Positions 1 to 9,546 are shown, numbered from the stretch's first letter. The stretch: DNA of 64,000 nucleotides from Gemmatimonadota bacterium (GCA_026387915.1 JAPLKS010000022.1:124001-188000), one strand, 5' to 3'. Made by a program: numbers and translations. The notes: a model not told the origin generated them from the letters alone.

Positions 1-1388
1 GCCCTCCAGAAAAGCCCTCGATTGCCGTCATGCCCTTTGCGAACCTCGGCGGAGAGCCCGAGAACGTCTATCTCGCCGACGGCATCACGGATGAAGTCAT
101 CAGTGCGCTGAGCCGCCTGCGCACCCTGCAAGTGGCGGCGCGCACTTCGAGTTACGCGTTTCGCGGCAAGTCGGACGACATTGCGGCCATCGGGGCACGA
201 CTCAAGGTCACGAGCATTCTCGAAGGCAGCGTCCAGCGCGCCGCCACTCGGATTCGCGTGAAGGCGAGGCTCGTGAGCGTCTCGACTGGCTTTCCCTCCT
301 GGAGCGAACAGTTCGATCGTGAACTCACCGATGTGTTCGCCATTCAAGATGAAATCAGCGGGGCGATCTGCCGGACCCTTGAATCCACGCTGGTGGGTGC
401 CGTTCCTGCGGCGCTGACGAACGCGGCCGCGACCGATGTAGAGACCTACGAGTTGTATCTCAAGGGGCGCTTCTTCTGGAACAAGCGCACCGAACACCAC
501 CTCATCCACGCCACCGAACTGCTAGACGCGGCCACCGTTCGCGATCCACTCTACGCACCGGCCTTTGCGGGACTCGCCGACGCCTACGCGGTGCTTGGCA
601 TTTACGGCGCCAAGCCGCCGCGCGACGTGATGCCGCTCGCCCGCCTGACGGCGCAACGCGCGCTGGCGATCGACCCGTCTCTTGCCGAAGCGCATGCCAC
701 ACTCGGGCTCGTCGCCGCCGCGTACGATCGCGACCGCTCTGCCGCTGAAGGGGCTTTTCATCGCGCGCTGACCCTCGCGCCGACGTATGCGCCCGCACTC
801 CAGTGGCGCGCCGTCACGCACCATGTTCCGCACGGTCGGTTCGACGACGCCATAGCCGATATCGAAAAAGCGCGCGCGCTTGACCCGCTCTCGCTGGCCA
901 TTAATGCCACCGCCGGCGTTGTGCTCGCACTCGCCGGGCGTCTCGACGAAGCGATCGCGCGCCACACCGAAACGCTCGCCATGGAGCCGGCGTTTGCGAT
1001 GGGGCACTTTTTTCTCGCGCAGTCGCAACTGTATGCCAAGCGACCGGCGGAGGCCGCAATCAGCATTGCGCGTGCCATCGAACTTTCTGGCGGCACGCCG
1101 GAAATGTGGGCACTGCAAGCGCTGATTGCCGCAACGCGTGGCGCGTGGGCAGATGTGGGAGCGCTCCGCGATCGCCTGACCGCACTGCGCAACGAGCGAT
1201 ACGTGGCCGCCTCATTGCTCGCGCGGGTGCAGCTGGCGAGCGGACAGCCCGACGCGGCGATGGAATGGCTCAACCGCGCCGTGGACGAACACGATCCTGA
1301 ACTTATTTATCTGCGGGTGCGCAGCGAGTACGACGCCCTGCGCCAAGATCCGGCCTTCAGCCAGTTGGCGACGCTCGTCTTAGGCTGA
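1..1388 (+). CDS. TolB/FlgO-like domain plus TPR protein, 5' partial
   Basis: The reading frame is open from the window edge (frame starting at base 3). The first visible residues, PPEKPSIAVMPFANLGG, already belong to the domain, so the ATG at 30 is internal and the gene starts upstream. The first ~130 residues match the TolB-like region (IAVMPF, LADGITDEVISALS, ILEGSVQR) found after kinase, cyclase or winged-helix domains. The remainder is Ala/Leu-rich helical repeats of TPR type (ALAIDPSLAEAHATLGL, ALTLAPTYAPALQW). In such proteins the region is a protein-interaction and sensing module; the N-terminal effector type cannot be seen. The gene is followed by an intrinsic terminator and converges with the VPS10-like gene. 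Confidence 0.8.
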   Translation, partial: PPEKPSIAVMPFANLGGEPENVYLADGITDEVISALSRLRTLQVAARTSSYAFRGKSDDIAAIGARLKVTSILEGSVQRAATRIRVKARLVSVSTGFPSWSEQFDRELTDVFAIQDEISGAICRTLESTLVGAVPAALTNAAATDVETYELYLKGRFFWNKRTEHHLIHATELLDAATVRDPLYAPAFAGLADAYAVLGIYGAKPPRDVMPLARLTAQRALAIDPSLAEAHATLGLVAAAYDRDRSAAEGAFHRALTLAPTYAPALQWRAVTHHVPHGRFDDAIADIEKARALDPLSLAINATAGVVLALAGRLDEAIARHTETLAMEPAFAMGHFFLAQSQLYAKRPAEAAISIARAIELSGGTPEMWALQALIAATRGAWADVGALRDRLTALRNERYVAASLLARVQLASGQPDAAMEWLNRAVDEHDPELIYLRVRSEYDALRQDPAFSQLATLVLG

Positions 1389-1412
1389 GCGCGTCACCCA
1401 ACACCGCCGCTG

Positions 1413-1450
1413 CCTTTCCGTACGCGGCGTCTCGCGTACGGAAAGGTTTT
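1413..1450 (+). terminator. Rho-independent terminator after the TPR gene
   Basis: There is a perfect 14-bp stem, CCTTTCCGTACGCG (1413-1426) with CGCGTACGGAAAGG (1433-1446), a 6-nt loop and TTTT directly after it (1447-1450). It lies 25 bases past the stop of the TPR gene. The U-tract is on the plus-strand side only, so it should end plus-strand transcripts. Confidence 0.85.
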
Positions 1451-1499
1451 CATGCTCGCGCCGACTGGGCCGCGTTCATCTAGACATAGGTTCCAGTGA

Positions 1500-4400
1500 T
1501 CACGGAACGAAGGTGCATCCTTCGGCCTTGGCGCACTTGGGATCGACCGTCGGAAGCCCGAGTCGCTTGAGCTCATTGTTGAAGGCGTTGAGATCGGTCT
1601 TCCACACCTTGTCGAGATTGGTCGTGTATTTCTTGAGCTCCACGGAGAGAATGCCGAGGATCTCATTGACGTTGTTGTTCGGCCGGCCGTCGCCACGCTC
1701 GACCATCGAGAGCAGTGATGCGAGACGGTTGTTGATGCGAATCGGGAAGTTGAGCGGATCCTGCCCGCTCTGATTCTTCACCTGATACACATCTTGTTCC
1801 ACTTCACCCGCGCCTGCGGTCAACTTGTCGCCGGTTTCCTTGAGCTTGACATCCGGCGATTTCTTGAGGCGATCGGTGACCTGCCCCTTCACGTTGCGAA
1901 TGTCCACCACCGCCTGATTCGCTTCGCTCACTTTGTCGCGAATCTTGCTGGCCATCACATACTGCGCGCGCATGTCGGCGTCGCTCACATCCGTGATCAA
2001 CGGATTGCGCTTGACGATCATCGGCTGCGTGAGCTGCTTGCCGTCGGCGGTGAGGCGCAGCGTGTAGCGGCCCGGCGGCACCTGCGGTCCATTGGTGCTG
2101 GCGCCCCACAGAATCATTCCCGGGAAGACCGTCGCTGGTGTGCCGCGCAGATCCCACGAATAGCGATTGAGTCCCGCGGCATTCGGCAGTGCGGGTGCGC
2201 CGCCAAAGCGACCACCGCCACCACCTGCTGGCGCCGAATCCGCAGCGGCACCCGCACCACGACCGCGTCCAGCGGCCGGAGCGACGGCCGTGTCGGGTTC
2301 ATATTTGCGCACGAGTGCGCCGGCGCTGTCGAGCACTTCGAGCTTCAAGCGCACGGCGGGCTTCTTCAGGTACCAGCTCAACGTGGCGCTCGGGCCACTG
2401 CGAATCACCACCGGCGGCGCAAAGAGATAGGCGTCACCCGCGGTGACCTCCGGCTTTACCTGACGCAACGGTGCCACGTTGTCGAGCACCCAGAATCCGC
2501 GCCCGTGCGTCGAGATCACCAACTCATTCGCCTCAACAACGAGATCACTCACCGGCACGTCCGGCATGTTGAGCATGAACGGTTCCCACGTCTTGCCGTC
2601 ATCGTACGCGATGTACACCCCGTGTTGCGTGGCCGCGTAGAGCAATCCCTTGCGATTAGGATCTTCGCGCACGGCGTGCACAAAGGCATCGGCGCGCAGA
2701 CCGTTGATGATCTTCGTCCACGTCTTGCCGTAATCGGTGGTCTTGTAGATGTACGGCGATTTATCATCGAGGAGCGGGCGCTTCGCCGAGAAGTACGCGG
2801 TGCCGGCGTCGAACGCCGAGGCGTCGATTTGCGTGACGCGACTGAACTCTGGCAAATCCTTGGGCGTGACGTTGGTCCACGTTTTTCCGCCGTCCTTCGT
2901 CACGTTCACCAAACCATCATCAGAGCCGGTCCAGATGACATTCACATCTTTCTTGCTCGGGCCAACGGCAAAGATCACGGCGTACACTTCGGGGCCGTTC
3001 ATATCGCCGGTGATCGGGCCACCGCTGTGTCCCATCGTCTTGGGATCGTGGCGCGTGAGATCGCCGCTGATCGCGGTCCAGGTGTTGCCGCGGTCGTTGG
3101 TGCGCCAGAGCCGCTGACTCGACGTGAACAGCACGTTCGGGTTCACCGGCGAGAAGATGATCGGATACGTCCACTGCCAACGCTCGCGGATCGCACTGCT
3201 CGGCTCTCCCGAATACATCCACGGATACGGCGTGACTTCGCGATTGGTGCCGAGTCGACGGTTGAACTTGTCGAGGTAGCCGCCGTTGTTCGTGCCGGAG
3301 TAGAAGAGGTCAGGGTCGAGCGGGTCGGTGGCGATGTAGCCAGGTTCGCCGCCGCCCGCGGTGTAGCTCACGGCCATGCCGCCGGCGGTGATATCGCCTG
3401 GAGCGCCACCGCGACCACCGCGTCCACCGCCGCCACGCCCGCCGCGCGCGGTAAAGCCAAAGGCCGCCGCATTCCAATTGAACGGCGTGCAGAGCGTGGA
3501 GTTGTCCTGCTGCGACCCGCACACGTGATACGGAATGTGCTTGGTCGTAATGACATGATAGAACTGTTCGGTCGGGAAATCTTCATCAGTCCACTTGGCG
3601 CCCGTCGTAGTGCTCACCGCACCGCCGCCGTCGTTGCCCACCACGAGATGCGTCGCGTCGTCGGGGTCAATCCAGAGCGCGTGGAAATCGCCGTGCGTGC
3701 CGTTGCCGGCATTGCCGAGCGTTTTGCCAGCATCAGCGGAGCGGAACATGGAGGTGTTCTGCATGTACACAACGTCCGCGTTCTTGGGATCGGCGTAGAC
3801 GTGCGTGTAATAGAAAGCGCGCTGACGAATGTTACGGTTGTCGTTCACCAGCGACCAAGTGGCGCCGGCATCGTCGCTCTTGAAGAGGCCACCCTTGTCG
3901 TTCTCAACCAGCGCGTAGACGCGGTTCGAGTTGGCGCCCGACACGTCCACGCCAATACGCCCCACCAGCCCGTCGGCCGGAAGTCCCTTGGCGCGCGTGA
4001 TTTCCGTCCACGTTTCGCCGCCGTCGGTGCTCTTGAACAAACCGCTGCCGGGGCCGCCGCTCGACATCGTGTATTCTTTGCGGTAGGCCTCCCACATGGC
4101 GGCGTACATCACGTTCGGGTTGTTGCGATCAATGGTGATATCGATCGCCGCCGTTTTGTCGTCGCGATACAGCACCTTACGGAAGGTCTTGCCGCCGTCG
4201 GTGCTCTTGTACACGCCGCGCTCTTCGTTTGGCACGCTGTATTTGCCAAACGCAGCGACGAACACAATCTCAGGATTCGTGGGATGGATGCGAATCTTGG
4301 AAATGACTTCGGATTTTTCGAATCCGATATGCGCCCACGTTTTGCCGGCATCGACGCTCTTGTAGACACCGTCGCCCGCCATGATGTTGCCGCGGATGCA

Positions 4401-4784
4401 GCTCTCGCCCATCCCGATGTAGACGATGTCGGGATTCGACTCGCTCACCGCGATTGCACCCACCGACGCGCTGGTGATCTGCCCGTCGGTTACCGGCGCC
4501 CAGTTTTCACCAGCATCGGTGGTTTTCCAGAGTCCGCCGCCGACCGCGCCAAAGTACGCCTCTTTGGGGCGTCCCTTCGCGCCGCTCACGGCAATCGAAC
4601 GGCCGCCGCGGTCGGGGCCAATGTTGCGCCAACGATAGCCTTTGAGAATGGCCGTATCGATGGTCGCGGCTGCGCGCACCGGCAGGGATCGCGCCTCGGC
4701 GCGGTCGCCGGTCCAGGCGGCGGTGAAAGTGACGCACGCGACCGCAATAACGGTCGGGACAATGGCGCGTGTTAAGCGTGACAT
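1500..4784 (-). CDS. Exported VPS10/BNR-repeat beta-propeller protein (sortilin-like)
   Basis: A 1094-residue protein. The start chosen is the ATG at 4784, preceded by AGGAAC and followed by a signal peptide (MSRLTRAIVPTVIAVACVTF). Many Asp-box/BNR repeats of the form S-x-D-x-G-x-T-W are visible across residues ~60-780 (KTTDAGENW, KSVDAGKTW, KSTDGGETW, KTTDYGKTW), as in VPS10/sortilin and glycosyl-hydrolase-like propellers. The last ~250 residues form a non-propeller tail (LRLTADGKQLTQPMIVKRNPLI) typical of long bacterial VPS10-like proteins. Two Gly/Arg-rich low-complexity inserts interrupt the fold near residues 460 and 870. It probably acts outside the inner membrane, perhaps binding peptides or glycans; no catalytic site is evident. 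The gene diverges from the SDR gene. Confidence 0.85.
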   Translation of the reverse strand: MSRLTRAIVPTVIAVACVTFTAAWTGDRAEARSLPVRAAATIDTAILKGYRWRNIGPDRGGRSIAVSGAKGRPKEAYFGAVGGGLWKTTDAGENWAPVTDGQITSASVGAIAVSESNPDIVYIGMGESCIRGNIMAGDGVYKSVDAGKTWAHIGFEKSEVISKIRIHPTNPEIVFVAAFGKYSVPNEERGVYKSTDGGKTFRKVLYRDDKTAAIDITIDRNNPNVMYAAMWEAYRKEYTMSSGGPGSGLFKSTDGGETWTEITRAKGLPADGLVGRIGVDVSGANSNRVYALVENDKGGLFKSDDAGATWSLVNDNRNIRQRAFYYTHVYADPKNADVVYMQNTSMFRSADAGKTLGNAGNGTHGDFHALWIDPDDATHLVVGNDGGGAVSTTTGAKWTDEDFPTEQFYHVITTKHIPYHVCGSQQDNSTLCTPFNWNAAAFGFTARGGRGGGGRGGRGGAPGDITAGGMAVSYTAGGGEPGYIATDPLDPDLFYSGTNNGGYLDKFNRRLGTNREVTPYPWMYSGEPSSAIRERWQWTYPIIFSPVNPNVLFTSSQRLWRTNDRGNTWTAISGDLTRHDPKTMGHSGGPITGDMNGPEVYAVIFAVGPSKKDVNVIWTGSDDGLVNVTKDGGKTWTNVTPKDLPEFSRVTQIDASAFDAGTAYFSAKRPLLDDKSPYIYKTTDYGKTWTKIINGLRADAFVHAVREDPNRKGLLYAATQHGVYIAYDDGKTWEPFMLNMPDVPVSDLVVEANELVISTHGRGFWVLDNVAPLRQVKPEVTAGDAYLFAPPVVIRSGPSATLSWYLKKPAVRLKLEVLDSAGALVRKYEPDTAVAPAAGRGRGAGAAADSAPAGGGGGRFGGAPALPNAAGLNRYSWDLRGTPATVFPGMILWGASTNGPQVPPGRYTLRLTADGKQLTQPMIVKRNPLITDVSDADMRAQYVMASKIRDKVSEANQAVVDIRNVKGQVTDRLKKSPDVKLKETGDKLTAGAGEVEQDVYQVKNQSGQDPLNFPIRINNRLASLLSMVERGDGRPNNNVNEILGILSVELKKYTTNLDKVWKTDLNAFNNELKRLGLPTVDPKCAKAEGCTFVP

Positions 4785-4939
4785 CCGCTGTTCCTCGTTC
4801 GGGTGGGGACGCTCGGCGAGCATAGGAGCGCTACGACCGACGTCCTACATACGTTGGCGCAGGGGGAACCGTGGAGCAACTACCCCGCCCCCGGTGGTAC
4901 GGGGTGACACCGCCCCAGCCAGTAGGTGATCATTCGGAC

Positions 4940-5683
4940 ATGTCTAAAGTCACCGTCATTACGGGGGCCAGCTCCGGGATCGGGGCCGCCCTCGCCGAAC
5001 GCCTCGCCGCCGCCGGGCACTCGCTCGTGCTGGTTGCCCGCCGCGAAGCCGAACTGCACGCCGTGGCCCAGCGGTGTGGCCCCTTAGCCCTGCCCGTGGT
5101 GGCCGACGTAACCATCCGCGATGACGTCCGGCGCGTGGTCCGGAGCGCCATTGAGCGGTTCGATCACATTGACGTCTGGGTGAACAACGCCGGGCGGGGC
5201 ATTACGCGGTCGCCGTCGGAACTCACCGACGAAGACATTGATGACATGATCCGTATCAACGTGAAGAGCGTGCTCTATGGCACGCAGGAAGTGCTGCCGC
5301 ACTTTAAGGCGCGCGGCGCGGGGCACGTCATCAATGTGTCGTCGATGCTTGGGCGGATTCCCTTTGCCGTGTTCCGCGCGGCGTACAGTGGCGCCAAACA
5401 CTTTGTGAATGCACTCACCGCCACCTTCCGCGACGAACTCAAGAGTGCGTACCCCGGCATTCAGGTATCGCTGGTGTCGCCGGGCGTGGTGCAGACAGAG
5501 TTCGGGGCCAACGCGCTGCATGGGGGGCCGGATTCACGGTCACTGCCCAATTCGCAGACCGCCGACGAAGTGGCCGCTGTGATCGCCGAGGTGATTGAGA
5601 CACGAAAGGCAGATGTCTACACGCGCCAAGGTGCACGAGAGATGGTCGTGAAGTACTTCGCAGCCGAGGAGCCGGGCGCGTAG
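4940..5683 (+). CDS. Short-chain dehydrogenase/reductase (classical SDR)
   Basis: A 247-residue classical SDR. It has TGASSGIG (residues 8-15) for NAD(P) binding, the structural NNAG motif, a catalytic Ser in NVSSM and YSGAK (Tyr-x-x-x-Lys). ARR after the second strand suggests NADP preference. I start at ATG 4940 because the motif-bearing N-terminus begins there; the upstream in-frame extension to 4871 is not protein-like. The substrate cannot be deduced. The gene stands alone, divergent from the VPS10-like gene and convergent with the permease. Confidence 0.9.
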   Translation: MSKVTVITGASSGIGAALAERLAAAGHSLVLVARREAELHAVAQRCGPLALPVVADVTIRDDVRRVVRSAIERFDHIDVWVNNAGRGITRSPSELTDEDIDDMIRINVKSVLYGTQEVLPHFKARGAGHVINVSSMLGRIPFAVFRAAYSGAKHFVNALTATFRDELKSAYPGIQVSLVSPGVVQTEFGANALHGGPDSRSLPNSQTADEVAAVIAEVIETRKADVYTRQGAREMVVKYFAAEEPGA

Positions 5684-5743
5684 GTTCCGCGCACATAGCA
5701 TGTGCGGCGTCGCGACCGTGTCGCGACGTCCGCCACCTGCCGG

Positions 5744-7051
5744 TCAGGCTTGCGTCTGTAACCGCCGACGCGTCAGCCGATAGATAGGCCATCCCGCCGC
5801 CGTGAGCGCCGCACCCCACGCGAGTGCCTCCCAGCCGGAGCCATAGAACGCCCATATCGAAAAGAGCGCCGCGCCCACTGAGGCGACGGTGAGTCCAGCT
5901 GTACGCGGCAGGCGGCCATTCGACATGAACTTGAACGCCACGATCGAGCACAACAGGTACATCACCAAGTTTGGAGCGGTCGCGAGCAGCGCCACAAAGT
6001 TGAACGCGGCCACACCGGCCTTGGTCGCTGCCAAGAGCGTGAGCAAGGCGCCAATGACGCCCGAGAGAACAACTGACTGTGCCGGAATGCCGTTGGCATT
6101 GCGTTTGCCGAACCAGGGCGGAAGAGTGCCCGCGTCTGCCATCACCGCGGCCATCTGACCTGAAATCAGGATCCACCCGTTTACGGCGCCAAAGCAACTC
6201 ACCACGGCACAGAGCGCCACAAAGTCACCCGCCACAGTGCCCCAGCTCACGGCAATAAAATCGGCGATCGGCGCGTTCGACTTGACCACCTGATCCACCG
6301 GCAGCATCAAGACGACGGCGCAGGTGGCAATGATGCTCGCTACCGCGCTCACTACCGTACCGATGATCGTCGCCCGCGGCACGTTGCGTTCCGCGTTTTC
6401 TACCGCATCACTCGGCACCGTCGCGCACTCCACGCCGAGCATCGCGTAGAGCGTGAGGGACGCCACCGAGGTGGCGCCGGCGAACGTAAAGGCACCCGGT
6501 GTGATGGGCGCCAGCACACGACCGCCCGTGCTGAAGAGCCGCCAGAAGGCGAGTCCGATGGCGGCAGCAAAGGGGAGGAGTTTCACAATCGTGGTAACGA
6601 GCTGCACGCTGCCACCCGTGCGCAGGCCGCGCAGATTCACCCACGTGAGGAGTGTAATGAGCGCGAGGGCGATTGCCGTCGCCCCACCGGGGATGGTATC
6701 GACGGCTGGGACGAGGCGTGTCAGGTAGCTCACACCGGTAATGGCGATGGCCGCGATCGTTGGCCAGCACGAGACGAGATACCCCCACGATCCCAAAAAG
6801 GCGGCTCCCTCACCGAGGCCGAGGCGCATAAACCCATTGGCGCCCCCGGCGTCCGGCAAGCGGCGCGCCAGCTCGGCGAACACCCAGGCGAGGCAGAGCG
6901 CACCGAACATGGTGATCAGCCAGCCGGCGACGGCATTCCAGCCGTACGGTGCCAGAGAACCCGGCAACATCAGAATCCCAGCCGCCAAAATGTTACCGAT
7001 CACCAGCGCGGTGGCCATCCACACACCGAGTTTCCGAGAAGGTGCCGTCAT
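5744..7051 (-). CDS. APC-superfamily amino-acid permease
   Basis: 435 residues from ATG 7051 with about twelve hydrophobic helices. The N-terminus KLGVWMATALVIGNILAAGI carries the helix-1 G-N-I-L-A-A-G-I unwound segment typical of APC antiporters such as AdiC/PotE-type carriers. VECATVPSDAVENAERNVPRA matches the conserved region after helix 6 in arginine/agmatine and related antiporters. It should sit in the inner membrane and move an amino acid or amine. It diverges from a dimethylargininase gene, so arginine, methylarginine or citrulline are plausible substrates by context. The ATG at 7051 is preferred over earlier starts, which would add an arginine-poor, non-membrane leader. Confidence 0.85.
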   Translation of the reverse strand: MTAPSRKLGVWMATALVIGNILAAGILMLPGSLAPYGWNAVAGWLITMFGALCLAWVFAELARRLPDAGGANGFMRLGLGEGAAFLGSWGYLVSCWPTIAAIAITGVSYLTRLVPAVDTIPGGATAIALALITLLTWVNLRGLRTGGSVQLVTTIVKLLPFAAAIGLAFWRLFSTGGRVLAPITPGAFTFAGATSVASLTLYAMLGVECATVPSDAVENAERNVPRATIIGTVVSAVASIIATCAVVLMLPVDQVVKSNAPIADFIAVSWGTVAGDFVALCAVVSCFGAVNGWILISGQMAAVMADAGTLPPWFGKRNANGIPAQSVVLSGVIGALLTLLAATKAGVAAFNFVALLATAPNLVMYLLCSIVAFKFMSNGRLPRTAGLTVASVGAALFSIWAFYGSGWEALAWGAALTAAGWPIYRLTRRRLQTQA

Positions 7052-7081
7052 GGCGGTAGTATGCACAATCGACGCACGGGT

Positions 7082-7111
7082 GGCGAGTCGGCTCGCCAAT
7101 GCGCATATAAT
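7082..7111 (+). promoter_or_regulatory. Candidate promoter with palindromic operator upstream of the dimethylargininase gene
   Basis: A perfect -10 hexamer TATAAT lies at 7106-7111. Just upstream is a palindrome GGCGAG-TCGG-CTCGCC (7082-7097) covering the expected -35 position; no good -35 hexamer is seen. This would place transcription start near 7118, about 60 bases before the GTG start. The palindrome sits between two divergent genes and could regulate either or both. Sequence inspection only. Confidence 0.5.
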
Positions 7112-7176
7112 TGAGTGTGCGGTCGAGGTTCCCATTGCGACTGCCCGGTTGCCATCGCACCAGCCACCACGCCATC

Positions 7177-7944
7177 GTGCCCATCCTCGCGTTCACCAGA
7201 GCCGTCAGTTCACGGATCGCCCAGTGCGAGCTCACGCATCTCGCCCGTGAACCGATCGATGTAGAACGTGCGCGCGCGCAGCACGCCGCGTATGAACATT
7301 TGCTCACGGACTTGGGCTGTAGCGTGCAACGCGTGGCGGGCGCCGAGGAACAGGCCGACGCGGTGTTCATTGAAGACACCGCCGTGGTGCTGCCAACGAT
7401 TGCCGTGATGACACGGCCTGGGGCGCAATCGCGCCGCGCCGAGGTCGATGCCGTGGCCGCGGCACTCGCGGCGTATCGGCCCCTCGCGTTTATCAACGCG
7501 CCCGGCACGCTCGATGGCGGGGATGTGCTTCGCGCGGGGCGGACGCTGTTTGTTGGACGCAGCACACGTACGAACGATGCCGGCATCGCCCAGCTGGCGG
7601 CCTTTGCCGCTCCACAGGGATTCACGGTCCGTCAGATTGACGTTGGCGGTGCGTTGCATTTGAAATCCGCAGTCACCGAGGTGAACGCCAACACGCTTTT
7701 GGTGAATCCCGCGTGGGTGGACGTGCGGCAGTTCGGCGACTGGCAGATTCTCGAAGTGGATCCCGACGAGCCGGCCGCCGCCAACGTGTTGCGAATCGGC
7801 AATGCGCTCGTGCACGGCGCCGCATATCCGCGCACCCGCGCACGACTTGAGGCGGCGGGGTATCGCGTGCACGCTGTGGATGTGTCCGAGCTCGCCAAGG
7901 CTGAGGGTGCGGTGACCTGCTGTAGCGTGTTGGTCGAGCTGTAA
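7177..7944 (+). CDS. ddaH: Dimethylarginine dimethylaminohydrolase (dimethylargininase)
   Basis: 255 residues from GTG 7177 (MPILAFTRAVSS matches the family's usual N-terminus). This family hydrolyses N-omega-methylated arginines to citrulline and methylamines through a covalent Cys intermediate. Visible motifs are IEDTAVV (E66/D67), LDGGDV (~112-117), the catalytic His in LHLKSAV (H161) and the catalytic Cys near the C-terminus in TCCSVL (C248/C249). The length is typical (about 255-285). It could be a related guanidino-modifying hydrolase, but the FTRAVS and GGDV motifs favour DDAH. No strong Shine-Dalgarno precedes the GTG, so the start is less certain than the function. It diverges from the amino-acid permease. 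Confidence 0.85.
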   Translation: MPILAFTRAVSSRIAQCELTHLAREPIDVERARAQHAAYEHLLTDLGCSVQRVAGAEEQADAVFIEDTAVVLPTIAVMTRPGAQSRRAEVDAVAAALAAYRPLAFINAPGTLDGGDVLRAGRTLFVGRSTRTNDAGIAQLAAFAAPQGFTVRQIDVGGALHLKSAVTEVNANTLLVNPAWVDVRQFGDWQILEVDPDEPAAANVLRIGNALVHGAAYPRTRARLEAAGYRVHAVDVSELAKAEGAVTCCSVLVEL

Positions 7945-8028
7945 GTCAACGCGGGACGCTTGCGCGGCAGCGCCAGCACGATGATTCTCACTGTGTCTGC
8001 GGTACGTCCTCCTTCATTCTGACACTCC

Positions 8029-9501
8029 ATGAAACGCTTTCTGCAGCTCTTGGGCGCCGTGGTCGTTGCGATCGTGGTGGTTCTCGTTGTGAACACGATG
8101 CGATCGGCGCGTGCGGCCGACGCCGCCGTGGCGCCCGTAGCTGTTGCCGTCGATTCCGTCGGCGCCATCGCGCGTTTCTCCAAGGCGCTGACGTTCCCGA
8201 CGATTTCGTATGATCCGGGGACGCATCCTACCGACAGCGCTGCGTTCCGCGCACTGCACGCGCACTTCGTCACGAGCTTTCCGCTTGTCCATCAGAAGCT
8301 GAAACGCGAGACGATTGGGCTCGCGCTCCTCTATTCCTGGCCTGGGAGCGACCCATCGCTCGACCCCGTGGTATTGATGGGGCATCAAGACGTGGTGCCC
8401 GTGATTCCCGGCACCGAGAATCGCTGGGAGCAGCCGCCGTTCAGCGGTGTGGTGGATGGCGGATTCATCTGGGGTCGTGGTTCGCTCGACGACAAAGTCT
8501 CGGTGCTCGCCATTCTCGAGAGCATTGAAGGGCTGCTGCGCGCTGGATTTCAGCCGAAGCACACGATCTATCTGGCCTTCGGGCACGATGAAGAGATTGG
8601 CGGACATGGCGCGGAAACGTTGCGCGACACGCTCATGGCGCGCGGCCTCAAGCACGCAGCACTCGTGATTGACGAAGGCGGTACGGTCACCGACGGCGCG
8701 GCCCTTGGCGTGACGGGAAAAGTCGCCTTGATCGGCGTGGCGGAAAAAGGATATCTGACGCTCGAACTCACGGCGAACGGCAAGGGCGGTCATTCGTCCA
8801 CGCCGCCCGCACATTCGGCGATCGGCGTGCTCGCCACGGCGATTACTAAACTGGAAGCCTCGCCCTTTCCCATGACGCTCGACGGCCCCACCGAAGCTAT
8901 GCTCGAGTCGGTGCGCGCCCGTATGCCATTCAGCCGCCGTCTGGCGCTTTCCAATCTATGGTTGCTCCGCGGCGCGGTGGTGCGCGCGCTCAGCGCGGCA
9001 CCGATGTCCGCGTCGATGATGCGAACCACGACCGCCGTGACGATCATTGGTGGCGGCGTAAAAGCAAATGTGCTGCCGATCGATGCCAAGGCGTCGGTGA
9101 ACTTCCGTATTCGTCCGGGCGAGTCCGTGGCGAGTGTGACCGCGCGGGTGGTGCAGACGATCAACGACACATCGGTCCACGTCGTGGCAGTCGGCTTTGC
9201 GCGCGAGCCCTCGACCGTCAGCGATGCCAAGGGCGCGGGCTTCGCAGCCATCTCACAGTCCGTGCGAGAAGTGATGGGTGGAGCCGATGTGACCGTCGCG
9301 CCATTTCTCCTGATGGCCGGCACGGATGCACGGGCGTGGTCGGCGAAGAGTTCGCAGGTCTTCCGCTTCATTGCGGCACCACCGGACGCCGACGTGCTCA
9401 CGCGCGTCCATGGAACGAATGAGCGGGTCACCCCCGCCGCGTATCTGACCGCCGTGCGATTCTTCGACCGGCTCGTGCACCACACCGACGATCTCCCATA
9501 G
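8029..9501 (+). CDS. M20-family zinc carboxypeptidase with membrane anchor or signal sequence
   Basis: 490 residues from ATG 8029. Residues 1-24 form a hydrophobic signal or anchor (LLGAVVVAIVVVLVV). The M20 metal site is intact: GHQDVVPV (H119, D121), GRGSLDDK (bridging D154) and GHDEEIGG (general base E188, ligand E189), plus a distal His near the C-terminus. The dimerisation insert is at ~250-370. The sequence resembles carboxypeptidase S/CPS1-like members, which release C-terminal amino acids from peptides or cleave N-acyl amino acids. It probably works in the periplasm or at the inner membrane. It lies 84 bases after the dimethylargininase gene on the same strand. Confidence 0.88.
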   Translation: MKRFLQLLGAVVVAIVVVLVVNTMRSARAADAAVAPVAVAVDSVGAIARFSKALTFPTISYDPGTHPTDSAAFRALHAHFVTSFPLVHQKLKRETIGLALLYSWPGSDPSLDPVVLMGHQDVVPVIPGTENRWEQPPFSGVVDGGFIWGRGSLDDKVSVLAILESIEGLLRAGFQPKHTIYLAFGHDEEIGGHGAETLRDTLMARGLKHAALVIDEGGTVTDGAALGVTGKVALIGVAEKGYLTLELTANGKGGHSSTPPAHSAIGVLATAITKLEASPFPMTLDGPTEAMLESVRARMPFSRRLALSNLWLLRGAVVRALSAAPMSASMMRTTTAVTIIGGGVKANVLPIDAKASVNFRIRPGESVASVTARVVQTINDTSVHVVAVGFAREPSTVSDAKGAGFAAISQSVREVMGGADVTVAPFLLMAGTDARAWSAKSSQVFRFIAAPPDADVLTRVHGTNERVTPAAYLTAVRFFDRLVHHTDDLP

Positions 9502-9546
9502 CCGGTTGGGAACGAACCCGCGTTTCTGCAGCGTTTGTCGGTCGGG

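Noticed and set aside
1794..4775. A 993-codon open frame on the plus strand opposite the VPS10-like gene.
   Set aside because: It is the antisense shadow of a gene with clear Asp-box repeats and a signal peptide; its own translation is His/Arg-rich with no fold or motif.
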